Of a stretch of 33,887 bases of DNA, positions 16,820 to 23,799 are shown one piece after another. The position numbers and the translations under genes were made by a program. The stretch's first letter is position 1, and each line of letters opens with the position of its first letter. The notes beneath the pieces are model-generated. The model was given only the letters and a program-made list of their open reading frames with translations. It made no database searches and had not been told where the DNA came from. Origin of the DNA: Sedimentisphaerales bacterium (lineage in GTDB: Bacteria; Planctomycetota; Phycisphaerae; Sedimentisphaerales; SM23-30); NCBI GenBank assembly GCA_016933395.1, contig JAFGBA010000084.1:1-33887 (forward strand), written 5' to 3'.

Positions 16820-17150
16820 AAGTTATCCTTTTTTCTGAGTCTTCCAAATATGTTCTCGCGACAAACGGCGACAAAAGAAGATCCCGCCGAAAGCGGGTTA
16901 AATCCGCCAAAATACGGTTTTACCCTATGCAAAATCGGGGATTATGTCAAGAGCTATCTTTTGGAGTTTTTAGAACGCCGCCAATATTGTCATTCATACC
17001 TTTGTTCTCCGCGATTTTCGCGTCTTCTGAGGGAAGATTTTGTCCCCTTGTTTTTTCCCGCCTGTTCCGGTAATATAAAATGAGCGTTTGGTGGCGGCCG
17101 TATAACGCTAAAACCTTAATGACGTGTGTTTTATAAAATTTGTGTAATCT
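16820..17150. other. Non-coding divergent region
   Basis: This 331-base stretch separates the DUF4190 pair from the cytochrome gene. It must hold promoters for both, but none matches consensus well by eye. A small hairpin CCCGC-CGAAA-GCGGG lies at 16883-16897. The last 20 bases or so contain the TTTGTGT/ATCTGTG repeat units. An 89-codon reading frame at 16814-17083 shows no recognisable features. Confidence 0.5.
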
Positions 17151-17168
17151 GTGAAATTTGTGGTTAAA
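17137..17168. repeat. Second copy of the ATCTGTG/ATTTGTGG repeat, overlapping a start codon
   Basis: Units TTTGTGT, ATCTGTG and ATTTGTGGTTAA follow one another with the spacing seen at 1329-1420. Both candidate start codons of the cytochrome gene (GTG 17151 and GTG 17160) lie inside the repeat. Confidence 0.45.
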
Positions 17169-18674
17169 CCTATTCGTATAAAGTCGCGTTCATTCATCGT
17201 CCTGAATCTATTGGTGTTGGTTTTAGTTCTGGCTGTTCTAATCGGCGCCGGCGGGGGAACAAAACCAGACGAAATCGTACTGGACAAAACCCAGCCGCGC
17301 CCCGTCTCCGCGCCGCCTTCACCGCCGGAGGATGCCTTTGCCGTCTTTATTACCGGCAACTGGATGGGCCGGATGGAGCCTTGCGGCTGTTCCGATATGC
17401 AATTGGGCGGCATCGACCGCCGCACGCATTTACTCAAGGCCGTGCCCGATAACCGCCGCCTGCTTTTGGAAGCCGGCCCGGTGCTCGCCAAACAGAACCG
17501 TCAACAGCAGTTGAAGCTTGAGGCGTTTCTTTTCAGCCTTAAATACCTGGGCTATGACGCCGTTGGGCTGACGCCTTATGAAATTGATGTTACGCGTAAT
17601 CAGTTGAATATGGCCGCCGATAAGCGACCGCCGCTGGTTGTCACTAACATGGATGAATCCAACCGTCGGACTTATCGGGCAGTTGATGTAGTGAAAAAAA
17701 ATATGTGTGTCAACGGCCGAACGCTTGAAGCGGTTGTTCTGGCCGTAGCTCAGCCGGAAGAAAGTGGAATATCCGCCGCCATGCCCCTGGAGCCGCCTTT
17801 TGGCGCGATTGAGAAGATGGTTAAGGAATACGGTACGGAAGAAGATGGCCGACGCAAGCTGGTTATTGCCATGCTTTCCGCCTTTAACTCCGAGTTGACC
17901 GCCAAACTCAGCGAAATAAAAGAAGTGGATATTGTTGTCACGGTGGGCACGGCTGATGAGCCGGAATGGTGCAACGAAAAAACGCCGCAAGAACGTCCCA
18001 TGCTGGTCACAGCGGGAAAAATGGGCAAATACATACTGCGGCTGGATGTGCAGTTGCCCGAAGATAACGGCCCGAAGAAAATCACTTTTCACCGTGTTCC
18101 CGTCGAGGATGAATTTCGCCAAGATCCAAATATTGTAAAACTTCTCGATGATTATCAGTTTCAGGTCGAATTGGAGGACATGATAAACAATCCCCAGGCC
18201 AACCCTCGTTTGGCCTTGGATGATGACAATACTTTTGTCGGCAATGCGACCTGCGGTGTGCAGTGCCATGACCATGAGGATATTTTTGAGCGTTGGAGTG
18301 AATTCAAACATGCTAAAGCTATTGAGACGCTCGAAGAAGTGAATCGCCAGTTTGATCCCGAATGCGTCGTGTGCCATGTCATCGGCATGGAATACGAGGG
18401 CGGATATCAGTCGATGGAGAAGACACCCGATTTGGCCGATGTAGGCTGCGAAATGTGCCACGGCCCCGGTAAAAAACACTGCGATGAGCCGGAAGCGCCT
18501 TACAAAGTGCAGTTCACCACTTGCGAAAAGTGCCACGACCACGAAAACAGCCCCAACTTTGACATCCAGTGTGAGCAATATTTTGAAAAAATAAAGCACT
18601 GGGAAGGCGGCCTGAAGTACTGGCGCACACCTTGTCCAGGTGTCCAACGAGAACCCGAAAACCAATCAAAATAG
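17151..18674 (+). CDS. Membrane-anchored multiheme c-type cytochrome with degenerate metallophosphoesterase-like domain
   Basis: The 507-residue protein has an N-terminal signal anchor (about 17-35), a Pro-rich linker, then a domain with EPCGCSDMQLGGIDRR (about 77-92). That motif is typical of metallophosphoesterase-like proteins fused to cytochrome c-554-type domains. The expected metal ligands (D-x-H, GD, GNH/D) are not visible, so the domain is probably not catalytic. The C-terminal part has three standard haem sites CVVCH (405-409), CEMCH (433-437) and CEKCH (458-462). A fourth, CGVQCH (368-373), has three residues between the cysteines. It is likely a periplasmic electron carrier facing away from the cytoplasmic membrane. 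The start is GTG 17151 or 17160; an in-frame stop at 17145 excludes anything earlier. Confidence 0.83.
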   Translation: MKFVVKPIRIKSRSFIVLNLLVLVLVLAVLIGAGGGTKPDEIVLDKTQPRPVSAPPSPPEDAFAVFITGNWMGRMEPCGCSDMQLGGIDRRTHLLKAVPDNRRLLLEAGPVLAKQNRQQQLKLEAFLFSLKYLGYDAVGLTPYEIDVTRNQLNMAADKRPPLVVTNMDESNRRTYRAVDVVKKNMCVNGRTLEAVVLAVAQPEESGISAAMPLEPPFGAIEKMVKEYGTEEDGRRKLVIAMLSAFNSELTAKLSEIKEVDIVVTVGTADEPEWCNEKTPQERPMLVTAGKMGKYILRLDVQLPEDNGPKKITFHRVPVEDEFRQDPNIVKLLDDYQFQVELEDMINNPQANPRLALDDDNTFVGNATCGVQCHDHEDIFERWSEFKHAKAIETLEEVNRQFDPECVVCHVIGMEYEGGYQSMEKTPDLADVGCEMCHGPGKKHCDEPEAPYKVQFTTCEKCHDHENSPNFDIQCEQYFEKIKHWEGGLKYWRTPCPGVQREPENQSK

Positions 18675-18708
18675 TGGGGATTTAACTAAAAAATCAAAGG
18701 AGCCATGG

Positions 18709-18822
18709 ATGGCGGATAAAACAGTAAAAGGCAATCGTCCGATAATTACAGCCTTTTTCGTTAACTTGCCGATAATAAAGGAAATAGATTCATGGGAACC
18801 GTACGGAATCAGGTGTGTCTAA
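18709..18822 (+). CDS. Possible small protein of 37 residues
   Basis: ATG 18709 has a near-perfect AAAGGAG (18696-18702) six bases upstream. It opens a 37-codon frame starting MADKTVKGNRPIITAFFVN and ending in a TAA. It lies in the gap between the cytochrome gene and gspC. No family is recognised and there is no clear membrane segment. The ribosome-binding site is the only real support. An overlapping ATG at 18705 would stop after four codons. Confidence 0.3.
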   Translation: MADKTVKGNRPIITAFFVNLPIIKEIDSWEPYGIRCV

Positions 18823-18903
18823 CTAGTGGAATCTGATTAAACAGGATATCGGGAGAAAAGGTCACGAGGCGACAAGCTGGATTATATGTAAGTCTTTGTT
18901 ATC

Positions 18904-19689
18904 ATGGAAGTTAAATTCGAAATCAAGACCCCTCAGCAGCTTCGTCGTCTTTGGTGTGTCGATGTGGCCCTGGGAGCCATAGCGGCAATCGTTTTGTTAT
19001 TGGCCATAGCCAGCGCCTTCGGGGCTTTTGTTCCACGTGGAACATTTTCCGAGGGCCGCGAGAAGCGAGGGGCCGACGAGGACGCAACTCTGGCGATGGC
19101 CGATTCCCCCTTAGTCACGGAGGCAAAGGCCTATACCGCAAGATGGCTTACACCGCCGCCGCCTCCGCCGCCACCAACAAAACCTACTACAAGACGGGAG
19201 CAAACTCCTCCACCACCTCCACCGAAACCAGTGATACCAGAGCCGGAACCAGTGACGCCGCCTCCACCGCAACCTCCGCCACCAAAAAAGGAGCCGCCTC
19301 CGCCACCGCCATCATTTTCGTTGGTGGCGACGATTGTGGCGGGGAATGGGTATGGCTGGGCATGGGTTCAAAAGCCCGGTAAGCCCGCTAGTGAATTGGT
19401 ATATACGGGAGATGATTTGGATGGTTATACGGTCACGAATATCGAAGAAGGCAAGATGACGGTGTACATCAAGGGGCAAGAAAAATGGCATGAATATAAC
19501 CTGGAAGTGCCCAAGCCGAAGCCGGGCGCTCCGGTAGTCGCATCCTCGCCTCCGCCAACCGTTGCCGGCAGGCCGACACCCGCACCCACACCCACACCGC
19601 CTGCGTCAAGACGGACGCCGCCTTCAAGACCGCCGATAACGAGGCCATCAAGGACAATACCCGATCGTCAACCTCAAAAGGAAAAGTAA
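18904..19689 (+). CDS. gspC: Type II secretion protein GspC-like, proline-rich
   Basis: The 261-residue protein has one inner-membrane helix (about 21-42). A roughly 60-residue tract very rich in Pro (runs of six to eight) leads to a compact beta domain at about 138-203 (LVATIVAGNGYGWAWVQ, YTGDDLDGYTVTNIEEGKM, TVYIKG). This has the pattern of the GspC homology region that binds the N0 domain of GspD. A second Pro/Arg-rich tail replaces the PDZ domain of many GspC proteins. It is the first gene of the gsp operon. The rigid polyproline linker may span a wide periplasm. The identification rests on the HR-like domain and operon position. No strong ribosome-binding site is visible. Confidence 0.75.
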   Translation: MEVKFEIKTPQQLRRLWCVDVALGAIAAIVLLLAIASAFGAFVPRGTFSEGREKRGADEDATLAMADSPLVTEAKAYTARWLTPPPPPPPPTKPTTRREQTPPPPPPKPVIPEPEPVTPPPPQPPPPKKEPPPPPPSFSLVATIVAGNGYGWAWVQKPGKPASELVYTGDDLDGYTVTNIEEGKMTVYIKGQEKWHEYNLEVPKPKPGAPVVASSPPPTVAGRPTPAPTPTPPASRRTPPSRPPITRPSRTIPDRQPQKEK

Positions 19690-19764
19690 AATTGATTATG
19701 GTTCCGGCTTATATGGAAAAGAGGCAGAATAAGAGAACGCGGGCAATAAATACAGCACCGTGTA

Positions 19765-20268
19765 TTACGGGAGCAGCAGACACCATTGATATTTAGAGGA
19801 ACAACGCAGGAATTTGAAGCGAAAAGTAGCGGTTTCCAAGGGGCCGCCGGGGCGACGGCGATAGCTGACGGGAATCGCCGTCCAGGTAATTTGTCTATCT
19901 TCACTGAATCGAAGTGTTATGAATTGGGCGTTCCATTTTTCGATGACGGTAGTTCCGATGGCGTTACCGAGAAAAATTTCCGCAACGTAGCGGCCGGTGC
20001 GGTCATCGTCAGGGAGCAAAAACCCCCGAAGTGTCCGATAGTCTCGAAGGGAAAGGGCCAGCAGGACGTTATCCGTGAGGTTTCTTACGGTGAGGACATC
20101 GTCGGCCTGGCGGGAGGAAAGCCGGTCGGGCGAGAGGATGGCGGGTTTCCGGGATTCAGTGCAGCCGGTTATGGCCCAAAAGAGGGGGCATATTACGATA
20201 AGAATCGCAAAAAGCGATAAATATTTTATGGAGCATTTGAGCAAATGAGCCAGCATGCAAAGTATCAT
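19765..20268 (-). CDS. Lipoprotein of unknown function, antisense to the gsp operon
   Basis: The 167-residue product begins with basic and hydrophobic residues and a lipobox-like AITGC, so Cys36 is the probable lipidated residue after signal peptidase II cleavage. The mature part has an amphipathic helical segment (VLTVRNLTDNVLLALSLRDY) and then several beta strands (FITLRFS, ITWTAIPVSY, TATFRFKFL), loosely NTF2-like. It lies between gspC and gspD on the other strand and overlaps the first 24 bases of the gspD frame. The start could be ATG 20268 or 20256; neither has a good ribosome-binding site. Its position suggests a pilotin-like role for the secretin, but no similarity was established. 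Confidence 0.6.
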   Translation of the reverse strand: MILCMLAHLLKCSIKYLSLFAILIVICPLFWAITGCTESRKPAILSPDRLSSRQADDVLTVRNLTDNVLLALSLRDYRTLRGFLLPDDDRTGRYVAEIFLGNAIGTTVIEKWNAQFITLRFSEDRQITWTAIPVSYRRRPGGPLETATFRFKFLRCSSKYQWCLLLP

Positions 20269-23200
20269 AAGAGCACGACGGTGGAGTCCGCAAGGATTTG
20301 TTGGGCGAGTGGAATGATTTTTTCGATGGAGCGCAGCCGCCGGGTGATGGGGTGGTTGTGCGGATTGATGGCGGTTGTGCTATGTACGGGGATAGTGAAA
20401 GCTCAAGAAAACGTTGGGCCGGAGCCGCCCGCGACTGATTCGCCGGCAACCGAGCAACAGGAAGCACCTGTGGAAGAGCCGGCCGCTTCTGTTGATCAGG
20501 ATCGCATAGCGGAGATCGTGGAAGAACTGGCGGCGGAAACGGGTAAGGAAAATCCCGATAAGGCCAAAATCGAAGCCTTGCAGAAGGAGTTAGATAGTCT
20601 GTTGGAGAAACAGGTGTTAGCAGAGGCTGAACTGCCGGAAGAGCCGGTGGTTTCAAAAGAACAGGCGGCTTTGGAAAACCGTTTGTTTGCTTTGATGGCG
20701 GAGTGGGGTGAAGAAAGTGCAAAAGATCCGGAAAGCGAAAAAACCAAGGCGTTAACAAAAGAAATAGAAGAAATCAGCAAGCAGATAGAGGCTTTGGTTA
20801 TGGCCGAAGCTTCGAAAGAGACTCCGGAGGTCGTTACACCTCCCGTAAAGGAAGAGCCGGTTCGTTCTGCGCCAAGTCGGACGCCTCCGTTTTCAGGGCC
20901 ACAGGCCCCGCCACCGCCGTCACCCGGCGTGCAGCCTGTAGAACCAGAAACGAAGGAACCGGCAACCGAGCCGAAAGAAACAGAAAAATCCGAAAAGCCG
21001 GAGATAAAGACCGCCGCGCCGCCCGGGCCGGATGATGTGATAAAGTTGACGCTGCGGGATAATATGATCGATATCAATTATTTGCTGGAACTCATTGGCA
21101 AGGAAATGGGTTTTATCTTCCTGTACGATGCGATTCCGCCCGCCACGAATGTCAGGATACAGCAATATGGCGACCTTCACCGGAGGGATTTGCTGCCGTT
21201 ATTGGAATCGCTGCTGCGATTCAACGGATTTAGCATGGTGCGGGAGGATCCGTTTATTCGTATTGTGCAAATTGGTCAAGCGGTCAAAACAACGGAAATT
21301 AAAATAGATTATGGCGGTGAAGAGAAGTCGCTGGAACCGGGCGATATGGTAGTGGTGCAGATTTTTGAATTGCAGCATGTTCCTCTGTCTCAGATACAAA
21401 ATATATTAGCGAATTTTACCACGGCCCAGGGGGTTATTCTGCCGGTTCCCACGAATCCGAATATGATGATTATCACGGAATACGCCAGGCGGATGCCGCG
21501 ATTGCTGGAATTGATTGATTTACTGGATCAGCCCGGACCGCCGCGTCGGCTGGAAGTAACCGAGGTGACGTATATTGTAGCGGCGGACGCCGCAACGCAG
21601 TTACAAAATCTGATCCGAGATTTGGGCGAATACACCGCAACTGTATCCAAAGCACCGGTGCCGAGTCGTCGGCAAATCGGCCGGCCAACCACACGTACCG
21701 GACCACGTCCGCCGACACCGCAACCACAGCCTGAGCAGGCGCAGGTGACGCCGGAGGCTGCCGGGCCAGTTATACATGTGGATGAACGGACGAATCGATT
21801 GTTTATCATCGGCACCGATGAACAAATTGAGCAAACCAAGCAATTGCTGACGTTGTTGGATGTCAAGGTGAAGGATCCGGTACTCATACGAGCGTTTGTG
21901 ATGAAGGAAGTAATGCCCAGTGATATCGGTCAGCAAATTATATCTTTGTTGGAAGCCATCGGCGAGGATGAGGAAGATCAGGTTATTCCGACATCCGAAG
22001 AAAAACCGTTGCCACAACCACAACGAACGCCGCGACCCGTCGGACGAAATCGTACAACGCAAACGCAACGATCCCTGATGCAGGCGGGAGAAGGCGGACC
22101 GTTTTTGCTGGGTGATGACCGCACCAATCGTTTGATTGTGGTGGGAAAAGAGTCGCAGATTGAAAAGATACAGGAATTGCTGGAATTGCTGGATGTGCCG
22201 GCGGCGATGATAACCGGGGCACACATTGTTGTTTATACTTTAAAGAACGTCGAAGCGGCTGAGGCGGAGGATATTCTCAACGCCCTGGAAGTTACGCGTT
22301 CCACCGAACGGCCCAACGCCCGCGAACGCGCACGTGGAATAGGACGGCCCGGTCAGCCGACAACGGGATCGGTGAGCGGACAGGTAATGACGGGTGAGGT
22401 GCAGGGGTTGCCGACCGAGGAGGATTTCGAAGTCAAGACGGCCATTCAGGAATCGACCAATCGGTTGTTCGTATTGGCGACCAACAAGCAGCATGAACAA
22501 ATCGCCAATATCATTGAGAAGGTCGATATGGAGCCGCCCGATGATATGGGGGCGATTCAGGTGTATTTTCTGGAAAATCGCGATCCGGAAGAGGTGGCGA
22601 GTATGCTGGAATCACTGCTGGAGTCGGAACAGCGGGATGATAAAGGACAGGTTAATGTGCCGGGCAAGGAAGGGGCCCCGATTGTGGTATCCCTGCCGGA
22701 GATATACGCGGTGGCGGTGCGGGCGTCGGCCAAACAGCATGATAATATCCGCCGACTGGTGGAGATTCTGGACAAGCGTCTGCCGCAGGTGCTGGTGGAG
22801 GCGATTCTGGTGCAGGTGAATGCTGATGATGCGCTGGATTTAGGCGTGAGTTTACAAAATGCTTATGACACCAAGGCCGCGCGTTCCTCCACGCGCATGA
22901 TATCAGGACTGTCACCGTTCGGTGTGGCCGGCTCCACCCTAAGCGTTCCCGGGGCGACCGGTGTGGTTGGGGGCAGTGGCGCAACGCTGGCGTTTTATAC
23001 CGATGATTTGGTTTATGCATCCGTCGAGGCTTTAGAGACCGATGGCAAAGGCAAAGTGGTGTCGATGCCGCGAATTCTTGTTAATGATAACGAGGAAGGA
23101 AAGATCGACTCAAAACGTGAGGAACCAACAACCAAGACAACCGTACCGGCGGGATCGGATACGCCGATTATTGAGTTCGCCGGGTATGAAGACGCGGGCA

Positions 23201-23685
23201 CAACGTTAACCATTACTCCCCATATCAGTGAAGGGGATTTTCTCAAATTGGAAATCACACTGAGCGTAAACAGTTTTTTGGGTGAAAGTTCCGGTAGCGT
23301 CCCGCCGCCAAAATCAACAAATGAAATATCGACCATGGTGACAGTCCCCAACAATACGACCATCGTTCTGGGCGGTTTGACTACGGAAACGACGGGCACG
23401 ACCGTGAACAAGATTCCTTTATTGGGTGATATTCCATTTGCGGGGGCGCTGTTCCGCAATGTAAGTTATTCGCAAAACAAGAACGTGCTTTATGTATTTG
23501 TAAAGGCGAACATTATTCGCAGCGACAAAGGCGGTGAGACATCGTTCGAGGATTTGGACATATTATCGGAAAAACATCGGGAGAAACTCCGTAAACTGGA
23601 AAAAGGGTATGAGAATTTGCCGATTATTCCAGGCATACCGGCGGACAAAAAGGAGGATCGCAGCGTACTGGATGAAGATTATTAA
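20245..23685 (+). CDS. gspD: Type II secretion outer-membrane secretin GspD, extended form
   Basis: At 1146 residues this is far longer than the usual 650-800. After a signal peptide (hydrophobic core ending near IVKA|QE) comes about 200 residues rich in Glu, Pro and Ala. An N0 domain (about 263-350) follows, then five successive N1/KH-like repeats (about 368-431, 436-542, 546-653, 660-762 and 769-851), several ending in a TNRLF-type strand and LLDV/LVEILD-type helix. The secretin beta-barrel domain (about 851-1105) has VPNNTTIVLGGL and NKIPLLGDIPFAGALF. It forms the exit channel for folded exoproteins. The start is uncertain: ATG 20314 or 20326 would place the signal peptide at the N-terminus and is biologically more likely. 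Confidence 0.92.
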   Translation: MSQHAKYHKSTTVESARICWASGMIFSMERSRRVMGWLCGLMAVVLCTGIVKAQENVGPEPPATDSPATEQQEAPVEEPAASVDQDRIAEIVEELAAETGKENPDKAKIEALQKELDSLLEKQVLAEAELPEEPVVSKEQAALENRLFALMAEWGEESAKDPESEKTKALTKEIEEISKQIEALVMAEASKETPEVVTPPVKEEPVRSAPSRTPPFSGPQAPPPPSPGVQPVEPETKEPATEPKETEKSEKPEIKTAAPPGPDDVIKLTLRDNMIDINYLLELIGKEMGFIFLYDAIPPATNVRIQQYGDLHRRDLLPLLESLLRFNGFSMVREDPFIRIVQIGQAVKTTEIKIDYGGEEKSLEPGDMVVVQIFELQHVPLSQIQNILANFTTAQGVILPVPTNPNMMIITEYARRMPRLLELIDLLDQPGPPRRLEVTEVTYIVAADAATQLQNLIRDLGEYTATVSKAPVPSRRQIGRPTTRTGPRPPTPQPQPEQAQVTPEAAGPVIHVDERTNRLFIIGTDEQIEQTKQLLTLLDVKVKDPVLIRAFVMKEVMPSDIGQQIISLLEAIGEDEEDQVIPTSEEKPLPQPQRTPRPVGRNRTTQTQRSLMQAGEGGPFLLGDDRTNRLIVVGKESQIEKIQELLELLDVPAAMITGAHIVVYTLKNVEAAEAEDILNALEVTRSTERPNARERARGIGRPGQPTTGSVSGQVMTGEVQGLPTEEDFEVKTAIQESTNRLFVLATNKQHEQIANIIEKVDMEPPDDMGAIQVYFLENRDPEEVASMLESLLESEQRDDKGQVNVPGKEGAPIVVSLPEIYAVAVRASAKQHDNIRRLVEILDKRLPQVLVEAILVQVNADDALDLGVSLQNAYDTKAARSSTRMISGLSPFGVAGSTLSVPGATGVVGGSGATLAFYTDDLVYASVEALETDGKGKVVSMPRILVNDNEEGKIDSKREEPTTKTTVPAGSDTPIIEFAGYEDAGTTLTITPHISEGDFLKLEITLSVNSFLGESSGSVPPPKSTNEISTMVTVPNNTTIVLGGLTTETTGTTVNKIPLLGDIPFAGALFRNVSYSQNKNVLYVFVKANIIRSDKGGETSFEDLDILSEKHREKLRKLEKGYENLPIIPGIPADKKEDRSVLDEDY

Positions 23686-23707
23686 AGAGAATAGAATACT
23701 GAATGCA

Positions 23708-23748
23708 TCCGGCTTCGTCTTTGACTACGCCGAGACAGGGAAGCCGGA
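23708..23748 (+). other. Inverted repeat between gspD and gspE
   Basis: TCCGGCTTC (23708-23716) pairs perfectly with GAAGCCGGA (23740-23748). A further GTCT/AGAC pairing lies inside it with a three-base bulge. A compact CCGGA-A-TCCGG palindrome follows at 23757-23767. No T tract follows, so it is more likely an mRNA-processing or attenuation hairpin, or a dispersed repeat, than a terminator. Confidence 0.5.
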
Positions 23749-23799
23749 ATAAAACACCGGAATCCGGCATTCGCGGATTGATAACGTGATGAGTGATTG

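Noticed and set aside
16814-17083. Plus-strand frame of 89 codons in the divergent region
   Set aside because: No ribosome-binding site or recognisable features, and it overlaps the start of the minus-strand DUF4190 gene.
17430-18665. Long minus-strand frame of 411 codons
   Set aside because: It lies entirely antisense to the cytochrome gene, whose haem motifs prove the plus strand is coding. Its translation is low-complexity and shows no domain.
17151-18674. 5'-nucleotidase (UshA-type) annotation for the cytochrome gene
   Set aside because: The fold may be related, but the catalytic metal ligands are missing and the haem-binding domain defines the protein.
19150-19320. Possible tandem DNA repeat in the Pro-rich part of gspC
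   Set aside because: The Pro codons vary (CCG, CCT, CCA) and there is no fixed DNA period; the bias is at protein level.
19786-20220. Plus-strand frame of 144 codons between gspC and gspD
   Set aside because: It is Gly/Arg/Lys-rich without structure, whereas the opposite strand encodes a coherent lipoprotein over the same bases.
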